The notes under the pieces are model-generated. The model made no database searches. It was not told the DNA's origin and worked only from the letters and a program-made list of their open reading frames with translations. Of a stretch of 64,000 nt of DNA, positions 36,840-45,112 are shown piece by piece. The position numbers and the translations under genes were made by a program. How positions within the stretch are numbered: the stretch's first letter is position 1; each line of letters opens with the position of its first letter. Origin of the DNA: Roseibium sp. TrichSKD4 (GTDB lineage: Bacteria > Pseudomonadota > Alphaproteobacteria > Rhizobiales > Stappiaceae); NCBI RefSeq assembly GCF_000148725.1, contig NZ_GL476311.1:131501-195500 (forward strand), given 5' to 3'.

Positions 36840-37034
36840 ATGGCTGCACTCTTCGATATTCTCGTCCCTGTTGGAATGGCTGCTGTTGCCATTGTTCTTA
36901 TAATGGGCATTTGGAACATGATGCGCGGTGGGTCTGCCAACCGGTCCCAGTCGCTGATGCGCTGGCGCGTCGGTTTGCAGTTTCTGGTGGTTGTCCTTGT
37001 CATGTCCGGGCTCTATTTCTTCGGCGGACAATAA
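36840..37034 (+). CDS. Twin transmembrane protein (HIG1-like)
   Basis: The 64-residue protein has two membrane helices, about residues 7-26 (VPVGMAAVAIVLIMGIWNMM) and 45-62 (VGLQFLVVVLVMSGLYFF). They are separated by a polar loop with SANRSQSLMRWRV. This resembles the small HIG1/twin-TM proteins of Alphaproteobacteria, some linked to respiratory complexes. It sits 52 bases before the cobalamin adenosyltransferase gene on the same strand, a neighbourhood it keeps in related genomes as far as I recall. Confidence 0.78.
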   Translation: MAALFDILVPVGMAAVAIVLIMGIWNMMRGGSANRSQSLMRWRVGLQFLVVVLVMSGLYFFGGQ

Positions 37035-37086
37035 ACAAACACAACAAATCGACCGTTGAAACGGTGTTTGGATTTCTGGGGGCAGC

Positions 37087-37662
37087 ATGGTCGTTCTGAA
37101 CAAGATTTATACAAAAACCGGTGATGACGGCACGACGGCTCTCGGGACCGGAGAGCGTCGGCCGAAAAATGATCTTCGGGTGGAAACCTATGGAACGGTT
37201 GATGAAACAAACTCAGTCGTTGGGCTGGTCCGCCTCCACACCACTGGACACCTTCACGAAGTCGATGCAGTTTTGAACCGTGTTCAAAATGATCTTTTCG
37301 ACTTGGGGGCAGATCTGGCAACTCCTGAATCCGATAAGGACCTTGGATACGAGCCTTTGCGGATGACACCTCAGCAAGTCAACGCACTTGAGGAGGCTAT
37401 TGATACGTTCAACGCTGATCTTGAGCCACTGAGGTCATTCGTTCTGCCCGGTGGAAGTGCAGCATCTGCACATCTTCACTTGGCGCGCACGGTTGCGCGG
37501 CGGGCTGAGCGTTTGATGGTCCATTTATCCGAGGTCGAAAAGATCAACTCTTGCGCTGTTCAATACATGAACCGCTTGTCGGACCTCTTTTTCGTGTTGT
37601 CGCGTTTTCTGAATGCCAAGGGCGAAGACGACGTGCTATGGGTTCCTGGTAAAAACCGCTAG
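37087..37662 (+). CDS. ATP:cob(I)alamin adenosyltransferase (PduO type)
   Basis: This enzyme transfers the adenosyl group of ATP to cob(I)alamin to form coenzyme B12. The N-terminal ATP-binding stretch KTGDDGTTALGTGERRPK, the YGTVDETNS segment and the C-terminal helix with ARTVARRAERLMV and YMNRLSDLFFVLSR are diagnostic. It is 191 residues. No B12 riboswitch was recognised upstream. It suggests B12-dependent enzymes elsewhere in the genome, for example methylmalonyl-CoA mutase. Confidence 0.95.
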   Translation: MVVLNKIYTKTGDDGTTALGTGERRPKNDLRVETYGTVDETNSVVGLVRLHTTGHLHEVDAVLNRVQNDLFDLGADLATPESDKDLGYEPLRMTPQQVNALEEAIDTFNADLEPLRSFVLPGGSAASAHLHLARTVARRAERLMVHLSEVEKINSCAVQYMNRLSDLFFVLSRFLNAKGEDDVLWVPGKNR

Positions 37663-37701
37663 GGTGACGGCGGTTTCCTGAACCGCTTCTATCCTGGCCT
37701 C

Positions 37702-38382
37702 ATGTTTGTTCCATTATACGATCACAATCGTCTTGATCACGTTACACGCCCTTACGTGAATTATGCGTTCATTGGCGTAAATGTGATCATTTTTGCTGTT
37801 CTGCAACGCTTTGGTTTGGGTGAAACGGCCACCGCTTCAGCCTATTCTCACGGCTTGGTGCCAAGTGTGTTTTTCGAGATCAAGGAGCTGCCAGCTGAGC
37901 TGCAGGTCCTGCCGGATTATGTCTCGATTTTCACCTATGCCTTTCTTCATGGCGATGTCTGGCATTTGGGCGGGAATATGTTGTTCCTCTGGGTGTTCGG
38001 CGACAACATCGAAGACGCGCTGGGCCATGTCCGTTACTTTTTCTTCTACCTGCTGTGCGCTGCCGCTGGCGGGTTGTTTTATACCCTCGCCAATTTCGGG
38101 TCTGATGTTCCTCTGGTTGGCGCGTCGGGTGCGGTGGCCGGGGTTGTTGGGGCTTATCTCGTCCTGCATCCCAAGGTGATGATTTGGGTGCTTGCCCTTG
38201 GTCGTTTCCCTGTGCCAATTCCTGCCGGATTGGTTCTTGGCTTCTGGGTCGGTTATCAGGTTTTCAATGCCGTTTTCGGGCCAGAAAGCCACATTGCTTG
38301 GTCGGCACATATTGGAGGAATTCTGGCTGGCTGTTTGCTGGTGGTTTTCATGCGTCGACGGGGCGTTCAATTGTTTGACTGA
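37702..38382 (+). CDS. Rhomboid-family intramembrane serine protease
   Basis: This is a polytopic inner-membrane protease of 226 residues with about six helices. The catalytic serine is in VGASGAVAGVVGAYL, and the catalytic histidine is in WSAHIGGILAG in the last helix. The first periplasmic loop carries YAFLHGDVWHLGGNMLFLWVFG, with the conserved H-x-x-x-N region. It starts 39 bases after the cobalamin adenosyltransferase gene and may share its transcript. Substrates are unknown. Confidence 0.92.
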   Translation: MFVPLYDHNRLDHVTRPYVNYAFIGVNVIIFAVLQRFGLGETATASAYSHGLVPSVFFEIKELPAELQVLPDYVSIFTYAFLHGDVWHLGGNMLFLWVFGDNIEDALGHVRYFFFYLLCAAAGGLFYTLANFGSDVPLVGASGAVAGVVGAYLVLHPKVMIWVLALGRFPVPIPAGLVLGFWVGYQVFNAVFGPESHIAWSAHIGGILAGCLLVVFMRRRGVQLFD

Positions 38383-38535
38383 GGCCAGTTTTGCACTCAC
38401 TCATACTTCAAGCTTCGGGCTTCTTGGGAGGCGCGATAAAATGAAGCGTTTCCGTTAGGCGATCATTGACACATGCTGCGAGGGTGATTACCGTCCCGCG
38501 GCATGCGCTATATTTGGCCGAAAACTGCCGTTTAT

Positions 38536-38552
38536 AACAAGTTGAACTTGTT
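38536..38552. promoter_or_regulatory. 17-bp palindrome upstream of etfB (candidate operator)
   Basis: AACAAGTT-G-AACTTGTT is a perfect 8-bp inverted repeat with a one-base centre. It lies 61 bases before the etfB start and about 20 bases after a TATATTT stretch. Position and symmetry suggest a dimeric repressor site, for example of a TetR-type fatty-acid regulator. The regulator is not identifiable from sequence. Confidence 0.45.
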
Positions 38553-38613
38553 GAGGTTTCGCCAAATGACGCGGTGCGGCAGGCCCGCCCGACCATCGAA
38601 AGGTTGAGACGTA

Positions 38614-39363
38614 ATGAAGATCCTCGTGCCCGTGAAGCGGGTGATTGACTATAACGTAAAGGTCCGTGTGAAGGCGGACGGTTCCGGTGTCGATCTTGCC
38701 AATGTCAAGATGTCCATGAACCCGTTTGACGAAATTTCCGTCGAAGAAGCTCTGCGGCTGAAAGAAGCTGGCAAGGCTACGGAAGTGGTTGTGGTTTCCA
38801 TCGGGCCGAAAAAAGCGACGGAAACGCTGCGCACAGGTCTTGCCATGGGTGCAGATCGGGGCATCTTGGTTGAGACGGATGAAACGGTTGAGCCGCTTGC
38901 TGTTGCCAAAATCCTGAAGAGCATTGTTGAAGCGGAAGAGCCGGGTCTTGTCATTGTCGGCAAGCAGGCGATTGATGACGACAGCAATCAGACTGGTCAG
39001 ATGCTGGCTGCGCTTCTGGGATGGGCTCAAGGTACCTTTGCGTCCAAGGTTGATCTTGGTGATGGCACCGTTGATGTGACCCGCGAAGTTGATGGCGGTC
39101 TGCAGACCATCAAGCTCAAGATGCCGGCCATCGTCACCACTGATCTGCGTTTGAACGAGCCGCGTTTTGCGTCTCTACCGAATATCATGAAGGCGAAGAA
39201 AAAGCCGATTGATGAAAAAACTCCGGCTGATTTCGGGGTAGATATCACGCCGCGCCTCAGTGTCGTGAAAACGGAAGAGCCGCCGGTCCGTCAGGCTGGT
39301 GTGAAGGTTGAGTCCGTTGCCGAGCTGGTTGACAAACTCAAGAACGAGGCTGGCGTCCTTTAA
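38614..39363 (+). CDS. etfB: Electron transfer flavoprotein subunit beta
   Basis: EtfB forms with EtfA the soluble flavoprotein that passes electrons from acyl-CoA dehydrogenases to ETF-quinone oxidoreductase; the beta subunit holds AMP. The N-terminus ([20 protein letters not shown]), [20 protein letters not shown] and [20 protein letters not shown] are diagnostic. It is 249 residues. It precedes etfA by 24 bases in the standard etfBA operon, with a 3-hydroxyacyl-CoA dehydrogenase following. Confidence 0.96.
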   Translation: MKILVPVKRVIDYNVKVRVKADGSGVDLANVKMSMNPFDEISVEEALRLKEAGKATEVVVVSIGPKKATETLRTGLAMGADRGILVETDETVEPLAVAKILKSIVEAEEPGLVIVGKQAIDDDSNQTGQMLAALLGWAQGTFASKVDLGDGTVDVTREVDGGLQTIKLKMPAIVTTDLRLNEPRFASLPNIMKAKKKPIDEKTPADFGVDITPRLSVVKTEEPPVRQAGVKVESVAELVDKLKNEAGVL

Positions 39364-39387
39364 GGGCCCGTCACAGGAGGATAGAAC

Positions 39388-40320
39388 ATGACAACACTTC
39401 TTGTGGCCGAGCATGCTGGTGGTGCGCTGAATGAGGCAACCGCCAAGGCCCTGACCGCCGCCGTAGCGCTTGGATCTGATGTCCATATTCTGGTTGCTGG
39501 CAAAGACGTAAAGCCGGTTGCCGAAGCTGCTGCAAAACTTGACGGCGCTTCCAAGGTTCTGGTTGCCGAAAGTGATGCTCTGGAGCATCAACTCGCCGAA
39601 CCAATGGCATCGCTGATCGTTGAACTTGCCGCCAATTACGACGCTGTGGTTGCTGCTGCAACTGCGAACGGGAAGAACACGCTACCACGCGTTGCTGCTC
39701 TTCTTGATGTGATGCAAGTCTCTGATATCACCGCTGTTGTCGATGGTGAGACATTTGAGCGTCCGATTTACGCCGGTAACGCACTCCAGACTGTGAAGTC
39801 CTCTGACCCCAAGAAGGTCATCACCGTTCGTACAGCTAGCTTTGCCGCTGCCGGTGATGGTGGATCGGCTGCGATTGAAGATGTTTCAGCTGGCAGCGGA
39901 TCAGATCTTTCCTCCTTCGTGGGCGAAGAACTGTCCAAGTCCGACCGTCCGGAACTGGCGTCGGCCAAGATCATCATCTCTGGTGGTCGTGCGCTGGGCT
40001 CGGAAGAAAAGTTCCAGGAAGTCATCATGCCGGTCGCGGATGCGCTCGGTGCAGCTGTTGGCGCGTCCCGTGCGGCAGTTGATGCCGGCTATGCTCCGAA
40101 CGACTGGCAGGTTGGCCAGACCGGTAAGGTTGTAGCTCCTGATCTTTATATTGCTTGCGGCATTTCCGGTGCCATCCAGCACCTTGCAGGCATGAAGGAT
40201 TCCAAGGTGATCGTTGCGATCAACAAGGACGAGGAAGCCCCGATTTTTCAAGTGGCGGATTATGGCCTTGTGGCGGATCTCTTTGAGGTGCTTCCGGACC
40301 TGAAAGCGGCTGTCGAATAA
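39388..40320 (+). CDS. etfA: Electron transfer flavoprotein subunit alpha
   Basis: EtfA carries the FAD of the ETF heterodimer. The C-terminal FAD-binding domain has [36 protein letters not shown] (quoted in part as [19 protein letters not shown]), [20 protein letters not shown] and [19 protein letters not shown]. It is 310 residues and complete. It is part of etfBA and is followed by a strong inverted repeat, then a beta-oxidation gene. Confidence 0.97.
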   Translation: MTTLLVAEHAGGALNEATAKALTAAVALGSDVHILVAGKDVKPVAEAAAKLDGASKVLVAESDALEHQLAEPMASLIVELAANYDAVVAAATANGKNTLPRVAALLDVMQVSDITAVVDGETFERPIYAGNALQTVKSSDPKKVITVRTASFAAAGDGGSAAIEDVSAGSGSDLSSFVGEELSKSDRPELASAKIIISGGRALGSEEKFQEVIMPVADALGAAVGASRAAVDAGYAPNDWQVGQTGKVVAPDLYIACGISGAIQHLAGMKDSKVIVAINKDEEAPIFQVADYGLVADLFEVLPDLKAAVE

Positions 40321-40348
40321 ACTGTTCGACGGAGTTATTGAAAATTTT

Positions 40349-40380
40349 CCTGCAGGCGGACCGGTTTTCGCCTGCAGGTT
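40349..40380 (+). terminator. Probable terminator after etfBA
   Basis: CCTGCAGGCG (40349-40358) and CGCCTGCAGG (40369-40378) form a perfect 10-bp stem with a 10-base loop. Only a short T-rich tail (TTCTTG) follows, so read-through into the next gene is possible. Confidence 0.65.
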
Positions 40381-40465
40381 CTTGTCGTGATGGCAAAGAC
40401 TTGCCAAAAATACCACGACGGTGATGGTCGTTGGGGCCATCCATCAAGGATCGGATTATGTGGAT

Positions 40466-41347
40466 ATGGTGATGGAGATCAAAAAAGTCGGCATTATTGG
40501 TGCGGGTCAGATGGGCAATGGTATTGCTCATGTGTGTGCTCTTGCCGGCTATGATGTGGGATTGGGTGACCTGTCCATTGATCGGATTGAATCCGGTCTG
40601 GCCTCCATCAATGGCAACATGGCACGTCAGGTGCAAAAGGGCTTGATTACAGAAGAGCAGCGCACCGGCGCTCTGGATCGGATCAAACCGGCCCAGGATC
40701 TTGATCTTCTGAGTGATGCAGATTTGGTGATTGAATCTGCGGTCGAGAATGAGTCCGTTAAACGGAAGATTTTCTCTCAGTTGTGCCCGATCCTGAAGCC
40801 GGAAGCCATTTTGGCAACCAACACCTCGTCCATCTCCATTACTCGGTTGGCCGCGTCCACGGACCGGCCAGAGCGCTTTATCGGTATTCACTTCATGAAC
40901 CCGGTTCCGATCATGGAGCTGGTTGAACTGGTGCGCGGAATTGCGACAGAAGATGAAACGTTTGAAGCTTCCAAACAGTTTTGCGACCGTTTGGGCAAGC
41001 AAATTGCTGTTGCCGAAGATTTCCCGGCCTTCATGGTCAATCGCATTCTGCTGCCGATGATCAACGAAGCGATCTACACGCTTTACGAAGGTGTGGGATC
41101 CGTTGACTCCATCGACAAGGCCATGAAACTGGGTGCAAACCACCCGATGGGCCCGCTGCAACTGGCCGATTTCATAGGCCTCGACACCTGTTTGTCGATC
41201 ATGCAGGTGCTGTATGAAGGTTTGGCGGATACCAAGTATCGTCCATGCCCGCTTCTGGTGAAATATGTTGAAGCTGGATGGCTTGGCCGGAAGACACAAC
41301 GCGGTTTCTACGATTATCGCGGCGAAGAGCCGGTTCCGACCCGCTGA
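40466..41347 (+). CDS. 3-hydroxybutyryl-CoA dehydrogenase
   Basis: This NAD-dependent enzyme oxidises (S)-3-hydroxyacyl-CoA, in polyhydroxybutyrate/butyrate metabolism or beta-oxidation. The Rossmann motif IIGAGQMGNGIAH is near residue 9. ATNTSSISITRLA and the catalytic segment GIHFMNPVPIMELVE (His-Asn-Pro) follow, and a helical dimer domain ends the protein. It is 293 residues from ATG 40466; ATG 40472 and GTG 40460 are alternatives, the last with AAGGA 9 bases upstream. It follows etfBA, fitting electron delivery from acyl-CoA oxidation. Confidence 0.93.
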   Translation: MVMEIKKVGIIGAGQMGNGIAHVCALAGYDVGLGDLSIDRIESGLASINGNMARQVQKGLITEEQRTGALDRIKPAQDLDLLSDADLVIESAVENESVKRKIFSQLCPILKPEAILATNTSSISITRLAASTDRPERFIGIHFMNPVPIMELVELVRGIATEDETFEASKQFCDRLGKQIAVAEDFPAFMVNRILLPMINEAIYTLYEGVGSVDSIDKAMKLGANHPMGPLQLADFIGLDTCLSIMQVLYEGLADTKYRPCPLLVKYVEAGWLGRKTQRGFYDYRGEEPVPTR

Positions 41348-41357
41348 TCATTTCCTG

Positions 41358-42841
41358 ATGAATCTGGCCCGATACTGCCTGGAAAATGCCTCACCGGCTC
41401 CTGATCGGACCGCGTTGGAGGTGGTTGGGCCAGAGGGAATATCGCTTGAAAGCTGGTCTTATGGAGATCTTACGCGAACTATATTGAGCATTGCTCGTGG
41501 ATTGGAAATGCATGGCTTGTCGCGCGGTGATAGGGTTTTGCTGCGTCTGGGTCATTCAAGCGATTTTCCGCTGATGTTTTTCGGGGCCATTGCTGGTGGT
41601 TTTGTCCCGGTTCCGACGTCCGACATGCTGACGTCTCAAGAAGCTGAGCAAATTTATTACGACAGTGGTGCCGCGCTTGTGGTTCACGACGGCAAGACGG
41701 CTTTGCCGACAAGCGCATCAGCCCTTTTGGGGCCCGACGACCTTGTAGCGCTTAAATCAGGTGAACCGGATGCATTTGCGGACACTGGTCCGGATGACCC
41801 GGCCTTTCTGATTTACACATCTGGTACCAGCGGAACACCGAAAGGCGTTCTTCACGCGCAGCGGGCAGCAGCAGCGCGAGCGCCAATGTATCAGGGATGG
41901 TACGGCATAAGCCCATCTGACAGGCTTTTGCATGCCGGTGCGTTCAACTGGACTACACGATGGGTGTGGGGTTGATGGACCCCTGGGCGAATGGGGCGAC
42001 CAGCCTTGTCTATTCCGGACCCCGCGATCCGGATATCTGGCCTTCCCTGCTTGAAAGACCAAGCAACATTATTTGCTGCCGTCCAAGTCTTTATCGGCGC
42101 ATCATGAAATATGGCGATGTCAATCGGGACTCCTTTCCAGCGCTGCGTCATGGACTGACCGCCGGTGAAGCGTTGCCCGGTCTTTTGTTTGTGCAATGGC
42201 AAGACCGAACGGGCCGTCCGCTTTTTGAAGCGCTCGGCATGAGCGAGATTTCAACTTACATCTCAAGCAGCCCCTCTACACCGCCACGTGCCGGATCGCC
42301 CGGGCGACCTCAAGAAGGTCGTAAGGTGGCCATCTTGCGCGAAGAGACGGAGCAGCCGGAAGAGGCTGAAGATGAAGAAATCGGCTTGCTTGCCGTTCAT
42401 CGGAGTGAGCCGGGTCTCATGCTTTCCTATTGGGAGCGGCCGGATGAAACCAGGAGAGCCTTTTGGGGCGACTGGTTTTTAACTGGCGACAGAGCAACCC
42501 GGGATGGCGATGGCTATTACTGGTATGAAGGGCGGACAGATGATGTCATGAACGCCTTTGGATACCGTGTTGCGCCGGAAGAGGTGGAGCGTGTTCTGGC
42601 CTCCCATCCCGCGGTCTCTGAAGTGGCAGTGGTAGCGCGTCCTGTTCGGGACGGGGTATCATTGATCACCGCATTTGTGGTGCGAGTCAGGCCGGAATTT
42701 GATGATGAAACCGCACTTGCAGAGTTTGCGGTAAAGCATCTGGCCGAATACAAGCGCCCCAAGGTCTATGAGTTCGTTGACGCGCTCCCGCGCACCCCGT
42801 CCGGAAAGCTCAAGCGACGGGCGCTTCTTGACCAAGCGTGA
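41358..42841 (+). pseudogene. AMP-dependent acyl-CoA synthetase, frameshifted
   Basis: This adenylate-forming enzyme (acyl- or benzoate-CoA ligase type) has its N-terminal half from ATG 41358 to a TGA near 41973. It includes the ATP loop IYTSGTSGTPKGVLHAQRA. The remainder lies in the -1 frame, with the motifs EALGMSEISTYISS, FLTGDRATRDGDGYYWYEGR and the C-terminal catalytic lysine in RTPSGKLKRRALL. One base missing near 41950-41956 restores AFNWT-YTMGVGLMDPWANG, as in intact relatives. The 1,484-base length is one base short of a codon multiple. It starts 10 bases after the dehydrogenase gene. The homologous frame on both sides argues for a recent lesion or an assembly error. Confidence 0.82.
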
Positions 42842-42845
42842 GGCG

Positions 42846-42860
42846 TTAACAGGGAATTAA
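42846..42860. promoter_or_regulatory. CtrA box upstream of the YjfB-like motility gene
   Basis: TTAA-CAGGGAA-TTAA is a perfect TTAA-N7-TTAA site for the cell-cycle response regulator CtrA. It begins 4 bases after the acyl-CoA synthetase stop and ends 40 bases before the YjfB-like start, the position of a promoter box. Two TTAA tetramers at exactly this spacing are uncommon in sequence of this composition. Confidence 0.7.
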
Positions 42861-42900
42861 GATCAGTATGGCAATCTTAAATGGTTCGCTGGAGGGATCG

Positions 42901-43104
42901 ATGTCCGTTGAAAGCCTAGCACTTTCTTATGTCGCTACGCAGCAAGCCCAAACGGGACAGGCGCTGCAGACAGCCATGTTGAAGCAATCTGCTCAACAGG
43001 ACGCGAACCTTGTTGCCATGCTAGAGGCAGGTGCTCAGAGCCTCGAAGCCACGCAAGCTGCCCCTCCTCCGGGCCTTGGGACGCAAGTGGCTGTAACCGC
43101 CTGA
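42901..43104 (+). CDS. YjfB-like putative motility protein
   Basis: The 67-residue helical protein (SVESLALSYVATQQAQTGQ, LQTAMLKQSAQQDANLVAML) resembles the YjfB family, which is annotated as putative motility proteins without a proven mechanism. It ends PPPGLGTQVAVTA. The tail is similar in layout (P, then GLG, then an alternating hydrophobic end) to two small proteins at 44815 and 45113. ATG 42901 has GGAGGG upstream; an in-frame ATG at 42868 lies before that site. The CtrA box directly upstream fits motility control in Alphaproteobacteria. Confidence 0.72.
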   Translation: MSVESLALSYVATQQAQTGQALQTAMLKQSAQQDANLVAMLEAGAQSLEATQAAPPPGLGTQVAVTA

Positions 43105-43117
43105 CACTCGTTTAGAT

Positions 43118-43654
43118 TTACTCACTTGGTGCCTGCGTTTTAATCGGTATTTTTCCCGCAAATACGACCAGCAAGACGCCAATTGTTGCAAACAGACCTC
43201 CCAATCCGAAAAAGATGTAAAGGAAGAAACTGGAAATTTCGGGATCGAGATAGGCTTCGGTTGGATCCTTTGGATTCGCATAGGCTAGCACCTTAGACCC
43301 GACTTGGTATTGATTGACAATGCTCTGCGCCCAAATTGGACTGTTCGAACTGGTTTGAAACCGGCTGACCGTATCCCGCAGTACTTTTTGTCCGTATACT
43401 CTGTAGGAGAATGTAATCAGGGGTCGATACATGACGTCGTTATCAGAGTCGCGAAATCGAATAACTTCGGCGTTCTCGATCATCACTTCTTGTCTGGGCC
43501 ATTCAGCGACCTTCTTTGTTTCACTGTCGAGAAACCAGGCAACGCCGAATAAGATTGATCCAACGATTGTAAAAATGGCTCCGACAAGGCGAAGGACAAA
43601 TTTTGGGTCCCCACCATTTTGTGTCGAAACAGACCAGCGTTTTTTAATACGCAC
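43118..43654 (-). CDS. DUF3592 family membrane protein (1)
   Basis: The 178-residue protein has two membrane helices, near residues 20-42 (VLRLVGAIFTIVGSILFGVAW) and 140-165 (FFLYIFFGLGGLFATIGVLLVVF). Between them is a soluble domain with YRPLITFSYRVYGQKVL and VLAYANPKDPTEAYLDP, the pattern of DUF3592. The function is unknown. It is convergent to the YjfB-like gene, which ends 13 bases away. The next gene upstream on the same strand is a paralogue. Confidence 0.8.
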   Translation of the reverse strand: MRIKKRWSVSTQNGGDPKFVLRLVGAIFTIVGSILFGVAWFLDSETKKVAEWPRQEVMIENAEVIRFRDSDNDVMYRPLITFSYRVYGQKVLRDTVSRFQTSSNSPIWAQSIVNQYQVGSKVLAYANPKDPTEAYLDPEISSFFLYIFFGLGGLFATIGVLLVVFAGKIPIKTQAPSE

Positions 43655-43731
43655 GAAAACAGCTCGTAAAAAATAAAAAGAACATGTCGCAACGTAAAGA
43701 CTGTCACTCTCTGCCCGTCAATCTCTTTTGC

Positions 43732-44286
43732 TCAACGCCTAAATAATCCAACGACCGCAGCAAGTCCGATCATCACCATGCCGATGCCAATAAAAATATT
43801 GTAGGTCAGGCGGCTGCCATAAACCCTTAGATAGGCGTCAGCTGGGTCATCGGGGTTGACATAGGCCTTGTGGGAGGAGCCCGGAGCAAAGCTCTCCCTT
43901 TCCTTGTCGGCAACGGGTCTGGAATTTGTCTGGAAGCCGTATGGGGAAAGCCGGGTGCTTTTGTAGCTTTTGCTGTCAACCTGATAGCTGAAACTGACAT
44001 GCAGCCGGAAGAGATCGGCTCGGTCAGTGTTTCTGATTTCTTCAATTTCAGCCGTCAGGACCTTTGCGTCCACTCGGGGCCAATTCACGATTTTGGTTTC
44101 AGTCTGCTGGACTCCAAACGTAAACAGAATGACGAATATGCCGCCAAAGAAAAGGATGAGGCGGGGGATGAGATGCGATTTGGAGGAAGGGGTCCCACGC
44201 CGACGGTTGGATGTTGGCATTTGGTGATTGTCCCGGCGGCGGGGTTCGGTGTCTTTGTTGGTTTTTGTCCGACGATGCCAAGGCAT
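43732..44286 (-). CDS. DUF3592 family membrane protein (2)
   Basis: This is a paralogue of the previous gene: two membrane helices (LIPRLILFFGGIFVILFTFG and IFIGIGMVMIGLAAVVGLF) flank a domain with FRLHVSFSYQVDSKSYKS and AYVNPDDPADAYLRVYG. It is 184 residues with a basic, disordered N-terminus of about 35 residues. The tandem arrangement suggests a local duplication. The function is unknown. Confidence 0.8.
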   Translation of the reverse strand: MPWHRRTKTNKDTEPRRRDNHQMPTSNRRRGTPSSKSHLIPRLILFFGGIFVILFTFGVQQTETKIVNWPRVDAKVLTAEIEEIRNTDRADLFRLHVSFSYQVDSKSYKSTRLSPYGFQTNSRPVADKERESFAPGSSHKAYVNPDDPADAYLRVYGSRLTYNIFIGIGMVMIGLAAVVGLFRR

Positions 44287-44814
44287 TTGGAATCTCTATG
44301 GAGTATTTGGGTTTCGTGAGCTGTAGGTGAGTTAGATCACATCTACCCAAGCTTGGATCAGTTTGATGGAGCAGATTTTTCCGGCCAACAAGAAGAAGAC
44401 CACAGAATGATGCCCGTGCATCATTCGAGGATTTCGACGCAGATGGCCTGGAGAAGGTGCCCAAGCATGCCAGAAGTAACACTCTTCCAGAGATGGAACC
44501 ATTTGAACTTGGTTTTGTTCGCCCTGACGATGGCGCCTTTGCCTTGTGGTGGGACGCACCACGGCGTCAAACGCGCCATCGTCAGCCCGAACACTCCCAG
44601 CGTTCAAACGGCTCAAGGTTGAGTGGAGGTGCTCTAGCCTAAACAACAAGCAAAACAATACGAAAGCCAAATATAGATAAAATTTTATTCAATTATTTTG
44701 TATTTGGTATATAAGCAAAAAACTATCAATCTAAATATACGTTACGTCATCATTGTTATTTACGATTCCCCTGAGACACTTAGGTCTAGTAGTATCCAAG
44801 AATTGGAGCTCTAA
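44287..44814. other. 528-base gap without a convincing gene
   Basis: Several overlapping frames exist on both strands, but none has a ribosome site or looks like a known family. Their similarity to each other (both strands encode V-R-x-D-D-G-A-F) is explained by the palindromic element at 44502-44608. The last 170 bases are strongly A+T-rich and probably hold the promoter of the gene at 44815. Confidence 0.6.
44502..44608. repeat. Long imperfect palindromic element
   Basis: The core arms CTGACGATGGCGC (44524-44536) and GCGCCATCGTCAG (44573-44585) are a perfect 13-bp inverted repeat. Outside them GTTCG (44517-44521) pairs with CGAAC (44588-44592), and TTTGAAC (44502-44508) with GTTCAAA (44602-44608). 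Inside, TTTG pairs with CAAA and GTGGTG with CACCAC around a 5-base loop. The whole folds into one long hairpin of about 107 bases. It looks like a REP- or MITE-like mobile repeat or a structured RNA. No transposase or target duplication was seen. Confidence 0.7.
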
Positions 44815-45075
44815 ATGACCGAAGCGGTGTCAGGAAACAGAAGTTTCGCCGTTGATTACTCGTCGAGCCGCGAACGAAATTCGAATCCGATCGAACAGAT
44901 AGAACGATTTCGGACGGAGAGAAAAGAAAATGTCGCAGAAACTGTCGGGCGTCAGGCCGACTTCAGCACGAGCCGGGCAGAAGCCCTCTCCCGTCAGGCT
45001 GAGCAGCTGGAAGAGCGCGCGCAGCGTCGCCTCGAGAGCAAAGGTCTCGGACGCAACCTCGATATCACGGTCTGA
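44815..45075 (+). CDS. Small helical protein with GLGRxxDIxV tail (1)
   Basis: I do not recognise this 86-residue protein. It is charged and mostly helical (PIEQIERFRTERKENVAETV, EALSRQAEQLEERAQRRLES), probably a coiled coil, with no signal peptide or membrane segment. It ends GLGRNLDITV. The next gene encodes a second small protein ending GLGRAVDISV, and the YjfB-like protein 1.9 kb upstream ends in a comparable GLG tail. The tail is probably a shared binding or export determinant. Confidence 0.7.
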   Translation: MTEAVSGNRSFAVDYSSSRERNSNPIEQIERFRTERKENVAETVGRQADFSTSRAEALSRQAEQLEERAQRRLESKGLGRNLDITV

Positions 45076-45112
45076 TCGAGGTTTTGCAGCAATGCCATAG
45101 GAGTGAAGAGTT

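Noticed and set aside
44332-44670. Frames on both strands of the 44.3-44.7 kb gap, up to 127 codons.
   Set aside because: They lack ribosome sites and family resemblance, and the strand symmetry is explained by the palindromic element.
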